The notes: generated by a model from the sequence alone, not told the origin. A DNA stretch of 64,000 nucleotides from Ampelocalamus luodianensis (GCA_036346255.1 CM070638.1:42346394-42410393); one strand, 5' to 3'; counted from the first letter of the stretch, positions 33,619 to 46,739 are shown. Program-made: numbers and translations.

Positions 33619-36220
33619 AATAATTTCAAGACAAAATTAATTCGCGACAACTCTGAGACAAGAAGCACTAAGCGGAAGCATAAACAACTAAGAGAATAAA
33701 GATAACGGTAACAAGTTCAATAATTAAACAACCTCTAGCAGATTAAACCAAGTGTAGTCCACAAATTCATCAATAATAATTCGGCAGAACACTCATGAAA
33801 AGCTAGTCATTAGGCTAATTTCCTCTCAACTTTATTACAACATGAATCTATGAATTGAGTGCATTATTGTAGTGCGCTCTACCCATCCAGAATGCTTAAG
33901 AATCACTGAAAGGGGAAAGAAACAACAAGGGTGAGATAAAATCTCGGCAAGCAAACTGTTTAATGAGCTATTCGGACTACAAACAAATATACATCATCAT
34001 TAAAGTATCCATAAGTCCACATCCATAATGTGAATCCACATTCATTTACAAGCTAATTTAACTACAAAGATATTAAGCATCAATATCCAATTCCATAATG
34101 ATCACAATTATAGCCTCAACCATATTTACTACCAATGATAGTAAAATATCAACAATTGAATCTTGATCAATTGCTTCATATTATTCACCACTACCACTAC
34201 AATGACAATAAAGTATTAACATGCTTTACCTCATAACTTTACTATTTCTCGCATCCACAATGCTATCAACAATTACCACAAGAGAAGAATCTCATGCCAC
34301 AATCACAACCTCTACCATACCACAAGGGATGAACCCCATTCCACCACCACAACCACATTACTCATACCACAAGGGACTCTCATGAGTCAATTTCCACATT
34401 GCAACTATGAAGTTGCGTTTGTTTGCAAAAATAACTTCACCACAATATCTCGCATAAGTATGCAAATGATCTTTCCACAATGTCATGCATATGTATGCTA
34501 TGCTCCATGCACCTTTACCCAACAAGGTAAAAGTATGCATCGTGCTTGACAATGCGATGTTGTGCCGTCTGATCGCGGCTATAAGCGGCGACATCCACAA
34601 TGCAAATGTCATGATATGTCATGAATGATATGATAATCATAAACCACAAGAATTTAACCACGAAGGTCAACAACATACTCATCATGAATATTTTCTCATA
34701 ATCCACATGTGTCTTATTAAGCACAATACCAATGTGTCATAAGACCATTACCACATAACCCACACCCAATTCACCAAGATCAAAATCAATCGATCTAAAT
34801 GAAACTCTATCACATAGACCACAACATGATCATCATGAAAATAACCACAAGGAATTATCAATATGTCCACCTTGAGTTTACTTTCATATTCCGCATTTGG
34901 CTCATTAAGCAAATTACCACATGACTACCAACAACTCTTCCAACGCATGGCAAAAATGAATATTAATTTGCCACCACGACCTCATCCATAAAATATGCAA
35001 CCATGGCACAACTTCAAGTTATGAAAAACATGTATATTGCAAGTAGTAAGAATAACGAGTTAAACCATAGCTCAACCGCTACATTTACTTGCCTTCCACG
35101 ATGCGTACGCTAAGCGACCAAGTTGATACTCCTAAACACGAGGCTTCACCTCCTAAGCGGTAAAATAATTTCAATAAGGACATAATATACCCAGCGCTAC
35201 TAATCGGCATTCTACATCGCTTACTTGGCGACTCAAGCGAGTTTACAAAGTGAAACTGAAAAACAACGTTTCACGCCATATACCGTTTACGGACGGCAGC
35301 ACGGTAAATGACATAACTCATGAACTGGAAGTCAAAAAGAGGTAAACCCAATTTCTGTAGATTCTTAACTGACTAATCTACAATACTCTAGTTGACACGA
35401 TAATCCAATTCGGCCAAAATATTAGGCTAACCATTGTTTGAACTTTCAGATTCTACCAATTTCCCTTTCAAATTTTAGGAAATAACCAGACAGATTATTC
35501 TCGTCAGATTTCTGGCAGCAGATACTAAATCGACCATAACTTTTGACTCAGATCTCGGAATCGAGTGATCTTCGCGGCTACTGAAAGATAACGACATAAC
35601 CCACATAACTCTAGGAGATGGAATCTTAAAATTCAGCCTCTAAATACACGAAAATCCCCACGCAAGGTACTGGACAGAATCGAATCTTCTGCAGCCCAAC
35701 ATTTAACCAACAATTCTAATCGGTTTCGCATCTACTATGGATCAAACAGCGGGGAAGGCATCTCGTTACCCTTGTAGAACCGCTAGAATTTGCTGAACCA
35801 ATCCCACACAAGATCTTCTTCTCCTTCTTCTCCTTCTTCTCCTTCTTCTCTTCCTCTCTTTCTCCTTCTTGCGCATGAGGCAGCAGCCTAGGCGAAGGGG
35901 AGTCGCGAGGAGCAGCACCGGGCTGAGGAGGCGCAAGGGAGAGGGGAGGAGTCGGCCAAGGAAGGGAAGGGGCGGTGCAAGTGGGAGGAGGAAAAAGGGA
36001 GGAGGAGGCGGCTAGGGTTTGGGAGGTGGCACCTCCCCTTCGGCCAGCCAAAACTAGGCTAGATGGGCCAAGGCCCAGCCCAAGTGGATGAGAACAAGCG
36101 GAAAAGCCCCTCTCTAAACTTGATTTGTGAATTACGAAAAAACTCTTCCCGATTAAATAATTCTCTCTGATTAAATTTAATTAACCCGATTCTTGACTTC
36201 TCACACTTAGGAGTATTACA
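33619..36220 (-). repeat. Reversed LTR (probable solo LTR) inside outer gypsy
   Basis: Read on the minus strand it starts TGTAATACTCCTAAGTGTG at 36220, a typical gypsy LTR start, and runs about 2.6 kb with no pol. TAGCG follows at 36221-36225. The candidate duplicate TAGCC at 33614-33618 is imperfect, so the left end is unsure. It contains a CTT/CTC microsatellite (35815-35870) and a 111-codon minus frame (36051-35716) with no domain. DNA between 33576 and 33618 is unassigned. Confidence 0.55.
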
Positions 36221-36654
36221 TAGCGGTAAAGTTCTACTTACTACCTAATTGAGAACAAGTTCTCAATCTCTTGGTCTTTCTCCTTCGCGATCCGGAGATT
36301 TCGCGGACAACGGAGGTCTTGTCATTAACCTCGATCGGAGAGCCCCATATTGGGTGAAGGGTCTTATTTTCGACTTCTTTTTCTACAAAAGAATAAGAGG
36401 TCAAAAAGCAAAGGGATGCGAAACCAAGATCGAAGCGATCGTAATGTCATTACTATTTATTTTTCACCTGCCAAATCTTTAGTCTGCGAGTTAGCCTCTG
36501 AAGCTTCTTGAGGTCGATGACTTTGTCCCTTAGCTTCTTTGACTCGGCTTTTTCAAAGTCGAGCGAATCAACCAAAGGTATTTTCGTCGCTCTTAAACCC
36601 GTAAAGATAAAAGCGGACATGAAAACAAGTGGTCATAAGCATTTCTATGACCAA

Positions 36655-36745
36655 TGGGTAGTTGTAACTTATTCCACGACCACCCCTAGTCGTAAGTTTT
36701 TCTCGACTAGTATAAGTCGTAAGCTTTTCTACGACAAGCGGTTAC
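36655..36745. repeat. Internal stem-loop cluster of outer gypsy (first)
   Basis: TAGTCGTAAGTTTTTCTCGACTA and AAGTCGTAAGCTTTTCTACGAC lie back to back, the same design as the LTR array. Confidence 0.75.
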
Positions 36746-38104
36746 GAGTGTCACTCACCACCTCTGCTTGTTCGCAGAGTGTTGCCTTTCTTGTCGAAGC
36801 TTGACAAGTTGCGATTGTACTCGCAAATCGTAGCGACTTGCTCAGCGGCTCTCAAAAAGAGAAACGATAAGATAAAGAGATAAAACCCTAAGTGAGTATC
36901 GATAAATACTTACGTTCATGTTTGACCAAGCAAACATGGAGACTATTCGTGATGGATCCTTGACTCATCCATCTCCTCGACTCGCTTCCACCATACCCCT
37001 TCAAGTCGTTCATTGTCAAATCGTCTCCGCATTGACAATGCTCTTGAGTGGGGGAACTCGATCGCGAGGCGGTAGGCGGAAGATCCTACGATGGAGTCGG
37101 GGCCAAAGAAGTCGAGCAAAGTTGAAATACTCCTCTTCCTCGACTGCGGACGTGAACTCCACCGAGGCGGAGGAACATCCTCAACGACCTCCTTGCCGGC
37201 ACGGCGGTCGGCCTCTCGCCCTTGCTGTCTCGGTGCCTCCTCGAGGCTTGTGTGGCCTCCATCACGGTCTCTACGACGACTCCATATGTCGTGGCGACTT
37301 CAACATCATTGGCCTTCATAGCGACTTGACAGCTGCGGCCTCTTGCGGCGGGGGCGATGCTAGATCTTCGCCATCGTCGTTGTCGCGCCGCCGGTTGAAG
37401 GGGTGATAGCGGATCCTATATGAGAGTTCCCCGGAAATGAAAGCGCCGGTGAGAATCGCAGCGCAACAATAAGTCAACAAATAAAGCGATGAAGTAGTCA
37501 TTACACTTATGTGTTTTATTTTACATACCTCTGTCTACCGGACCTAACCCGAATTTGGGAGCAACCTTCCCAACGGAAGATTTCTTCGACTTCTTCTCAA
37601 CCACCATTGGTTGAGATGCACTTGGGCAACATGAGTCATCTCCTCCCGACTTCCGGGTGGGCGAGATCGATCTCGACCACCACGAGAATCTTGCTTCCCG
37701 GCTTGATTCCACCGAGCGGCGGTTTCCTTCACAAAGACATGAACTCCTTCCGCTTCTCCTTTTCTAGCCGTCTTACAAAGCCGCGAAGTAGAAACTGCGA
37801 AGGACTTGTCATCGTAGTAGAAAGGTACCTTAACTTTGGGGACCTTGCGCTTAAGGGCAAGAGCCTCTTCTTCTCGCTCTCTTTCTTGCAGCGCTAGATC
37901 TGCGACAAACTTAGCAAAAGGAGCGGGAGGAGCGAACTCGAACCCCCCTTGCGTCGACTTTTACGGTCGGCGCTTCTTAGATGGAGGGACTTGACTCGTC
38001 TGCGTAGTCGCCTACAACCACCACTCGACTTCCTCGTCGTCTCGGCGGTTCTCCATGCCAACTTTCGTTGAAGAAGGAGAAAAGTGGTGCGTATGATCGG
38101 CTAA

Positions 38105-38295
38105 AAATTATAAGTATTTCTCGACATTATCTAATCGTAAGTCATTCTACGATTACGTTAAGTCGTAAGTTTTTCTCGACATTGTCTAATCGTAAGTTAT
38201 TCTCGATTACATCCGGTCGTAAGTTTTCTCGATCGATACCAATCGTAAGTTTTTACTGCGACAAATCAGCTAGTCGTATACTATTCTCGACAATA
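38105..38295. repeat. Internal stem-loop cluster of outer gypsy (second)
   Basis: Five or six units of the form TCGTAAGTTTTTCT(A)CGA follow each other every 30-36 bp. Stems are imperfect. They repeat the LTR motif 1.5 kb upstream of the 3' LTR. Confidence 0.75.
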
Positions 38296-39746
38296 AAACA
38301 CCTAAAGCGAGTCGTTTGATTACCTTTAGCGTCTTTCTTTCTCCTCTGTGGTCAAAACCGCGAGGATTTGAGGAACGCCATATTCGCGGATGCTTCGCGC
38401 AGATGAGCGGACACGTCGTCAACCTCCGCTGCGAAAGATGCGGGAATATGGACAATACGATTAAGCAGACTAAATCGAGGGTTAACCAAGGATAAAACCA
38501 AAGAGTAAGTCTTTCTACTCACCGTCCTTGTAGTCCACGGTTGGGTCGTCCTTTCTGAGTACCTCCACATGGCGGGACCCTTGTCTTCAAAGGACTAATC
38601 CGGCGTGATGAAGTCCTTCACCACGTGCCAACCGGTGAGCCCTCCGACTTCAAATCTTTGATAGCTTGAATATAGGGGCTATCCGGTCGAGATTCGGGAG
38701 TCGAGTCCCGGAAGAAGATCGCTCGGCGGCTTTGTCCAACGAGCGAGAGGCTATCTTCTGGGTAACCTCGATAGAACCACCTCTTCTTCCAACCCGGCCG
38801 GGCGGCCGGTAAACATCTGAATATACTCCTTGACTTGTTGTCATGGAGCTTGGACCACGACTACGGCGATCACGGCTTGACGAGCCATTCCATAATATCT
38901 TTGGAGCGGCTCGAGTCCGCGAATCCTAGGTAGGCCTCACACAAGTACGAATACACTTAACATCGTGATGGAATTAGGACCAGGTTCACTAATTCCACCA
39001 CTGAAGTCTTTCGAGTACGAGCGTGAGGAAAGGGTGGCGAGCAATCGAAGGCCACACTCACGATAAGCACGGAAGGCGGGAATTTGGCCTACCTCTCCCG
39101 AAGGCCAATCCGCCCATTCGCGCAATCCAAGTCACGAGAAGACCCTCGGGATCTTCTCGCGCGACTCGCGATCATTTTGCATCGTCCATCTCCGACTCGG
39201 CCCATTCGAGACAATCACGGCCATTTTTCTCTCAAGAGCGAGAAGATTTAAGGTTGGGAAAGCTTCAAGAAAATATGCGAGTCACCGTGTGGAAGAAACA
39301 AGAAAGCAATAGGTGTTGGGTAAAAGGTAAGAACCTAAGTTCTTCCCCTCGACCCGTTTTATAACCGCACGATTGAGATGAAGCGTCGCGAAATCCCAAC
39401 GATCGCCACCGCCGAATCGTTTCAGCGACGGGCTTTTTACGCCCTATGGAAAGTCCCAAGACACCTTTTCACACCTCAAGTGAAATTACCATCTTGACCC
39501 GGGTCAAGTGAAAGACCAACCAGAAAACCTTATTTCCGGTTTTAAGGCTCTGACGGCCGAAGTCGTAAGACATCTCGTAGTCGTGACAACCTTAAACCAA
39601 TTACCTCGATCAAGCATATTCTGGTCGAGAGAAACAAGGGTTGAAGAGTTTTCCTTCAACGTTTTCCTAACGACCCCTTAGTGGTCAAAGGATCGTCTCG
39701 ACCCTTCACTCAAGTAAGTTATTTTCACTTGAAGTCAGGGGCTAGA

Positions 39747-40539
39747 TGGCGAGGATCTAAATAATCCTCATTTATTAACTCCATAATCAAGAAATATGGC
39801 GTCATAAGACATACCCTTAAAATATCAAAGGAAGAACTGAGTCGAAGTCGTAGGCTACCCTCGACTACCCCGGTCGTAAGCTCTTCTCGACCACGGGATA
39901 ATCCCTACGACTACCCACGGTCGTAAGCTCTTCTCGACCATGGTATAATCGTTACGACTACTACCTAGTCGTAAGCTCTTCTACGACTATGGTATGATGC
40001 GTTACGAGTATGTCCAGTCGTAAGTTTTTCTACGATCGGGGCACTACAGGTTCCTCACGACTTCTTGGACCCACCGTTTGGCGGTCCATTAAGCGGTGAG
40101 AATCTAAGCGATCAAAATACGCGATTATCTCGACATAGCGTAGATAATTCCCACTATCTTTGACTGGTAACTGATTGACAGCATGGGGAGGTTACTACTC
40201 CGGTAATTACTCTCATTATTACATAATAATGAGCGACTAATTAGCCTGGAAGGACAACGTCCACTATTGCTTAGTATAAATAGGTATCTGTTAGAGATAG
40301 AGAGGGAGGCTTGGGGAAAAGAAGAAATAGAGCCTTCTTTGGAGAACAGTTAGGAAAAGACTTATTCGATTGTAATCCAAAGAGCAAATACAAGATACAC
40401 AGGAGTAGGGTTGTTATTCTAACCAGAGAAGGCCCGAACCTGTATAAAAATCCCCGTGTCTTCTTCGTCTGTGTGATCAATTGTGGAGACCCCCCGAATC
40501 AAACAATCTTTACGTAAGATCGGTTCTAAAACACCGACA
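39747..40539 (+). repeat. 3' LTR of outer gypsy
   Basis: This 793 bp copy is intact. A purine-rich tract (about 39731-39746) precedes it. The stem-loop array spans about 39845-40045, and the TATA box AGTATAAATAGG is near 40274. Its unbroken centre CTTGGACCCACCG proves where the inner gypsy entered the 5' LTR. Confidence 0.92.
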
Positions 40540-41515
40540 TGTTCCAACTCTGTGTCGTACTCGGCCTTGGATCTCTTCCTGGTCCTATCGTGCGATGAGT
40601 CGTGCAGGAATCCATCCTCCAAGATCGTTAACCCCTTTGCCTCGTGTGCGACCGGGTGCTCCTTGTTTCCCGAGCCATAGATAGTATATCCTTCTCCTGC
40701 TGCGCTTGGAAGGAGCCTTGGAACATGCGGAACTCAATTCTTGCTGCAAGAGGTCATCATGTTATTATAGACATTCGAAGTTATGGACTTATTAACAACT
40801 AGGTAGTTCGAAGACATATTTACCACGGTTGGCCACATCGATGTAGGGTTTGTGAAAGAGATTTCGCCAAGGCGTGGTGATGCCTCGCTCTTAACCAAGA
40901 GAGACCGCGCTCATCTGTGATCTCGGCAAATGGCCTTGTTGCGTTCGTCCTCTGCCGCCCATTCGCGGTTTTACGCGTACCAGTGTGCCGAGTTTGTGGG
41001 GTGAGTGTTGATGTCTGGAGAGCCTTGTGCGTCGCACTTTCCTCAAGAAATTCGGGCGTCATCTTCATTTGCACAAAGGCGTCCCATATATCCCGCGACA
41101 AGAATTTATCGCCGTGAAGGCGTTCGACCGTGTTCACGTGCTTTGTGACAAGCATGCTCTTGAAGGTCCTCCACGCCTTCCGATCGAGAACAACGCTGCC
41201 GTTCCACGCGCGCCGGTCTGCGGTGGGAAAGTGAATGATTTTAAAACCGTCCCACGGCTCGCGTCTCGAACATCCGACACGGTGTCCGGCTCGGTGTGGT
41301 GATGGGGACCCATTCCCTTCAAGTATCCGCATGGTCCGGAATCTACGCCGCTTTGGGGGGACTCACGGGGATCCCATTGGCATTGACCTCCATGACGGTC
41401 ATTAGGCATGGAGGAATTTTCGATGTTCCTCTGCCATCTCGCGACGTACCACTTTCTCGGAGATCGGGCGCGTTCGCGGCGTCGGTGGCGATGGCGAAGG
41501 CGGTGCGGATGCCAT
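40540..41515 (-). pseudogene. N-terminal part of CACTA second gene (Transposase_24-like)
   Basis: A likely start is ATG at 41515, opening MASAPPSPSPPTPRTRP. Then come EVNANGIPVSPPKAA (near 41390), LDRKAWRTFKSMLV and DKFLSRDIWDAFVQMKMTPE (about 41170-41060), and FLEESATHKALQ. This order is that of the second protein of many grass CACTA elements (Transposase_24 region). Near 40620-40545 it reads EDGFLHDSSHDRTRKRSKAE and TELE, and continues at 15684 beyond the gypsy insertion. Stops and shifts occur near 41345, 41315 and 41020. The protein may regulate transposition as TnpA does, which is inference. Confidence 0.75.
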
Positions 41516-42529
41516 GTCGCTACTTGCTATCTATATATGCACGAAGCAATATCGTAAGCTCTAACCGACGATTCAGCGGTTACTCAACTTAACGAAAATG
41601 ATGCACAAGCGTAATATATAAAGAAGGATTGATGGTAGTTTGTGCTCTCGTAAGAGAGTTGCAAAAGAACAAGTCTTTGTCATCTCAATCCTATTGTCTA
41701 TACTCTTCATTAAATGAATATGATAGTATAAATTCAAACTATGAGCTCTAAGCGATACTTTGCTTAATCGTCAAATGATCTCAACTATTACCAAAATGAT
41801 CTTAACTATCACATTCAATCTCAATTATAAGACAAAATTTCATCACAGAGCGAACCAGAACAAAGCCCACTGATCAATTTCAGTTCACATATTATCAAAG
41901 ACTATCAAAGTCACATCATAGACGGTTCGTCAATACAATAGAGCTCAAGAATGAACTAACAGTATATCAAATTGTGATGAGTGATCAACAAATGCTGTGA
42001 TAACTAGTATTCAGCGAAAGTAACAAATTAACAATATATCAAATTGACGGTAGCAAGTAATACAATAGAGCTCAAGAATCAACTAACTATCACATTCAAT
42101 CTCGGTATAAGACAAAGTTCACACAGAGCATGTCAACATATTATCTTTAGGAATACTCACGGAGAGGATGCCGCACAACAACTCACGGTGCAAGGAGGAG
42201 GCCGGTGCGGGGAGGAGGCCAGCGCGGGAGGAGGAGGCGCGGGAGGAGGCCGACATGGGGAGGAGGGCGGCGCGGGAGGAGGCCGACACGGGAGGAGGAC
42301 GGCGGGGAGAAGGCCGGTGCGAGGAGGGCGGCGCGAGGAGGCGGTGCAGAGGAGGCGGCCGACACGGGAGAGGCCGCGCGTCGGCGGAGGCGCGTCGTCG
42401 ATGAAGGCGGCGGCGTCGGGTCTTCGGCCGGGAGGTGAGCAGGCGAACCCTAGAGGAGCCGAGAGAGCGCGGGAGAGAAGTGACGAGTAAAGAGCAAAAC
42501 CCTAGCGGTGCGCCTTTTTATAAAAAGGA
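41516..42529. other. Non-coding CACTA interior with a GGAGGAGGCC-rich minisatellite (42185-42410)
   Basis: 41590-42170 is AT-rich with no gene. 42185-42410 repeats GGGAGGAGGCCGACA-type units of 12-24 bp. The 148-codon frame through it is a repeat artefact. Confidence 0.55.
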
Positions 42530-43050
42530 TATCACAGACGGCTCTATGAAAGCACCGTCTGTGATAAGATATCACAGACGGTTCCATTAAATAACCGTCT
42601 GTGATATTGAGGATATCACAGACGGTTCTTTCATGGAGCCGTGTGTGATATTAGGATATCACAGACGGTTCTTTAATGAAACCGTCTGTGATATTTATGA
42701 TATCACAGACGGTGCTTAAATAGAGCCGTATGTGATATGGTAATATAACAGACGGTCCCTCTCACTAACTGTCTGTGTTGAACTTATACAGACGGCTCCA
42801 TGTGGAACCGTGCAGCGATATCCTCCATATCACGCAGCGGTTAATAAGGAGAACCGTGCGTGGTATACTCACATCACGAGCGGTTATCGCACTAACCGCT
42901 GCAGTGATATGGATTTATATCACGACGGTTCCACATGGAGCCATCTGTATAAGTTCAACACGCAGAGCATAGTGAGAGGGACCGCTCAGGATATCTCATA
43001 TCACGACGGTTGGGTATAAGAACCGTCGTGATATGCCACCCTATAAATAT
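42530..43050. promoter_or_regulatory. Central repeat block between divergent CACTA genes, with TATA box
   Basis: About eleven copies of ACCGTCTGTGAT or variants, in both orientations, match the subterminal arrays. A TATA box, CTATAAATATAAAG (43041-43054), follows and lies about 450 bp before the transposase start. Because the second gene starts at 41515 on the other strand, this block sits between two divergent genes. It may let the transposase bind its own promoter. Confidence 0.7.
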
Positions 43051-43495
43051 AAAGACCAGCGGACCCCTCGCCTAGCGCCTCGATCTCTTCTTTGGAATAG
43101 AGCGGCTTGAAGCTTTGCTCTGTGTTGGTGTAGGAGGTTTGTTTATTTTGCTTGCTTTGTTCTTGGTTGTGGGTTGCCCTAGCAACTTATGGCTATTTGG
43201 CTTGCATGCTTGCTTTGTGAGGCTTGGCTTTGGTGGTAGCTCTCGGTTTGGGTCTTGCACTGTTCATTTAAGTCTCACATTGCCTTTGTGGCACGAAGGA
43301 GAAGGGCGTTGAGAAATCTCGCGGGATATTAGGAATTTTAAGTCGTGAGCTCGAGGGTAACGATCTTTAACTCTTTATATTTGCTCTAGGTTTATCTTTA
43401 ATCAATTTTAGTGTATTTGGTTAATAGGAGGAGTAACGTTATTTGCAGTTTATTAATATAATTTAGCACTACTAATTGTTACGTGTGTAGCGTAG

Positions 43496-46400
43496 ATGGA
43501 CCGAAACTGGATGTACGGTGCGAACCGTGTGAGTGAAGAGTACATTAATAGCGTGATTGCTTTTAAAGAGCCGCGGAGCAGATATCTTGAATAAGGGATA
43601 GAATTTATGTCTTGTCCATGCATTGATTGCGTGTCGAAGATTTTTAACAACCCGGCGCAGATCGTAGGGCACTTGATTCGAATGGGTTTCAAAAAAGGGT
43701 ATACATGTTGGATCAGTCATGGTGAAGAGCGGATTATACATGAAGTTAATAATGATGACATCGCCGAGAAGTTAATAATGATGACATCGCCGAGGAAGTC
43801 AACGATATGCGGATGTGGGTGTGTTTTGATGGCGATAGGTCGTGCGATGACAATCTGGATCGGATGCTACGCGATGCGAAGAAACTCTGAGAGAGAGTTT
43901 TGTAAATTCGAGCGCTTAATGGAGGACTCGGGGAAACCTTTGTTCCCTGGCTGCAAGTCGGAATACACAAGGTTGTCAACCGTACTTGAACTGCTGAAAT
44001 TGAAGGCGAGCAATGGTTGGTCCGACAAGAGTTTCACGGCGTTGTTAGGTCTCCTAGCGCACATTCTTAGGAGAAGCGTGTTGCCCAGCACCACCTACCA
44101 AGCCAAGAAGGTTCTTTGTCCATTGGGAATGAAAGTAGAAAGAATACATGCATGTCCGAACGATTGTATCTGTATCGTAAAGAGTATGCAGACTTGCATG
44201 TATGTCCGTGTGCAAAGCATCCGATACAAGCGTAAGAATCTTGCTAAGGTGAAGCAAGGACCTCTGCTAAGGTGTTGTGGTATCTGCTGTGATCCCACGT
44301 TTGAAGCGTTTATTTGCGAACGAAAGGAGGCAAGATTGCTGCGTTGGCACTCAGAGGCGTAAGAAAGATGGAAAACTAAGACACCTGCTGATTTTGCCCG
44401 GTGGAGAAACCCGATCGGACCTTCAAAGAGTTCGGTGCGGAGCAGGAACATAAGGTTAGGGTTGAGTCAGATGGAATGAATCCTTTGGTAACATGAGCGC
44501 CGACATAGCACTGGCAGTGAATCTATGTATGTACAACCTTTCTCCTTGGTCGTGTATGAAGCGAAAGTACATTTTGATGTCACTACTTATCCAAGGGCGA
44601 AGCAACTCGGGAGCGATATTGATGTGTACCTAGCACCATTCTTGGATGATCTTGTGACCTTTGTGGAGCGAAGGGTACAAGTATGGGATGCGTACAAACG
44701 AGAGAACTTCTCTTTCTGCGTCATGTTGTTCTGCACTATCAATGATTTTTACGCCCTTGGTAACTGTCGGGCTTGATGCGAAAGGAGCCAAAGCACATCC
44801 GCGACCGCTTAGATTCTCTGAGAGAGTGTATGGTGAACAACTCGCGCAAAATTGTGTATATGCGTCATCAGTAGGTTCCTTCCGAGAGTCACCCATACCG
44901 CAAGATGAAAAAACAATTCGACGGAAATAAGGAGGATAGTTCAACTCCAAAGGATTTTAGAGGAAAGAGGTCTATGATATGGTTAAGGATATCGATGTTG
45001 TGCTTGGGAAGGGGCGTAAATTAAAAATCCGTCGGAAGAACATCGGAAGAAGCGGTCAATTTTTGGGACTTGCCTTATTGGGAGCACTTAGAAGTTAAAT
45101 CCTTTGCATCGGCGTCATGCGTGGAGAAGAATGTATGTGAAAGCTTGATTGGTCTCTTCTTGAACATTAGTGGCAAAACAAAGGATGGTGTTAACGTCTG
45201 ACGTGACTTGGTTGATATGAACATAAGGACCGAGTTAGCACGAAAGAGACCGATAAAGGGCGAACATACCTTCCAGACTTGCTACACTATGTCAAGGCAG
45301 AGAAATGAATTGTGCCAAAGCTTGCATGGTGTCAAAGTCCGTGCAGTTACTCCGCTAACATTAAGAAACTTGTTTCTATGCAAGATTTGAAATTAATTGA
45401 TATGAAGTCTCATGATTGTCATGTCTTGATGACACAAATATTTCTGTTGCAATTAGGGTATCTTGCCGAACAAGGTCAAGTGGCAATCTTGAGGCTATGT
45501 TATTTCTTCAACTCAATTGCTCAGAAGGTCATCGATCCCGAAGGACTAGATGCTCTACAGGCCGAGGTGGTGACGACTCTATGTCAACTTGAGATGTATT
45601 TCCCTCCGTCATTTTTCGATATCATGGTCCATCTCATTGTTCATCTTGTGAAAGAGATAAAGATATGTGGTCTGTGTTCCTCGTCATATGTACCGTTAGA
45701 GAGGTATATGGAATTCTCAAGTCCTACGTGCGGAATCGATCTCGGCCGGAGGCGACATCATCGAAGGTTATGCAACCGAAGAGGTCATTGAGTTCTGCGT
45801 CGACTACATGGCTCAGGTGGAATCGATATGTGTACCTCTATCTCGTCATGAGGGAAGGCTGGATGGTACGGGACCATCGGAAGGAAATCAATCACTCCCG
45901 ATCTGGATACGTACGCTCAAGCCCATTTCACAGTCTTGCAACACATGACCCAAGTGTCCCGTACATCGGCGAGCACAAAGACATGAATGCGCCAACGAGA
46001 ATCGGACCGGTCGGAGGTTTGGATCACGAGATAACACAACCGTCGGTTCAGCGAATGGTTAAAGGTGCGAATCATGGTAGGAGGTCATCAAGTGATGATC
46101 TGTTGCTATGGTTGGCAAAGGGCCACAATTTACAATTGTCACATGGCAAGGATCGACATAAATGGGTACACATTTTATATGGCAGCTTAGGATAGGAAGA
46201 GCCTGATCCGAAACAGGTGTCGCATAGATGCATTCGATGCCGATGGGTGAGGAGCTCGTACTATGGGAAAATAGAGGAGATATGGGAGCTCGACTACGTG
46301 CTTTTCAAGATCCCTATTTCGGTGTCGTTGGGTCCATCTCCCACGGTGAAGGTCGACAAGTGCGGCATCACTACAGTGGACCTCGATCGTGTCGGATACA

Positions 46401-46643
46401 AAGATGAACCATTCGTCTTGGCTAACCAAGTTGTTCAAGTCTTCTATGTAACCGACCGGCAAATAAGAAGCGTCACGTAGTTCTTCATGGAAAAGAAGGA
46501 TTGTCGGAGTTGAGAATATAGTGGGCGAGGAATAATACAATCAATTTGTGAGTTGCCTCCTTTCGGAGACGACATCGAGCTCGAGGAAGAACCAGAGGAA
46601 GCTAGCTATATGCGCGTCGATCATCATGAAGGGCTATATTTTA
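43496..46643 (+). pseudogene. CACTA TNP2-type transposase gene
   Basis: The DDE transposase that cuts and joins CACTA ends. The start MDRNWMYGANRVSEEYINSV (43496) and the CPCIDCV...HLIRMGFKKGYTCWISHGE block (43613-43730) form the Transpos_assoc domain. TNP2 core pieces are LAVNLCMYNLSPWSCMKRKY (near 44510), DIDVYLAPFLDDL and MRTNERTSLS (to about 44900). The DUF4218-like part reads DMKSHDCHVLMTQIFLLQLG and LEMYFPPSFFDIMVHL (45400-45640). A DUF4216-like end reads ELDYVLFKIPI and DLDRVGYKDEPFVLANQVVQ (46280-46440). A 26 bp tandem duplication lies at about 43741-43792. Many frame shifts and possible introns interrupt it. Confidence 0.88.
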
Positions 46644-46739
46644 ATTAAGAAATTGCTCCATTGTAATTAATTTATTCCATAACATTCATTTAATTTGGAA
46701 AATAGTCCATTGCACCACCTTTCTAGAAACCTAAAAAAC

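Larger units (their letters stand above)
36221..39730 (-). pseudogene. Antisense gene region of outer gypsy (putative gypsy-type transposon protein)
   Basis: No gag or pol sequence is left here. On the minus strand between 39125 and 38480, pieces read IPAFRAYRECGLRL, GPNSITMLSVFV, CEAYLGF, SSMTTSQGV and YRPPGR. The order resembles the N-terminal domain of antisense plant gypsy proteins (the PF04195 'putative gypsy type transposon' kind). Further left, Lys-rich pieces such as KRKVPKVKVPFYYDD (about 37860-37815) may be its linker. Frames are broken throughout. Function is unknown. The region also holds two stem-loop clusters like those in the LTR. Confidence 0.45.
15690..40539 (+). mobile_element. 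Outer gypsy LTR retrotransposon, inserted in the CACTA second gene
   Basis: TGTTC target duplications lie at 15685-15689 and 40540-40544. LTRs of about 790 bp start TGACGAGG/TGGCGAGG and end ACACCGACA. The 5' LTR is split at 16013 by another gypsy element. Order after the primer site is gag, protease, reverse transcriptase, RNase H, integrase, the Ty3/gypsy order. A reversed LTR (33619-36220) and about 3.5 kb with an antisense gene follow before the 3' LTR. Without nested insertions it is about 10.7 kb. Confidence 0.92.

Noticed and set aside
35815..35870. CTT/CTC run as a functional coding tract (Lys/Glu-rich on the minus strand)
   Set aside because: Simple repeat in an LTR; the surrounding 111-codon frame has no domain.
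42530..43050. End of a second, nested CACTA
   Set aside because: No CACTA terminus or 3 bp duplication is present here, and the block sits between the two genes of one element next to a TATA box.
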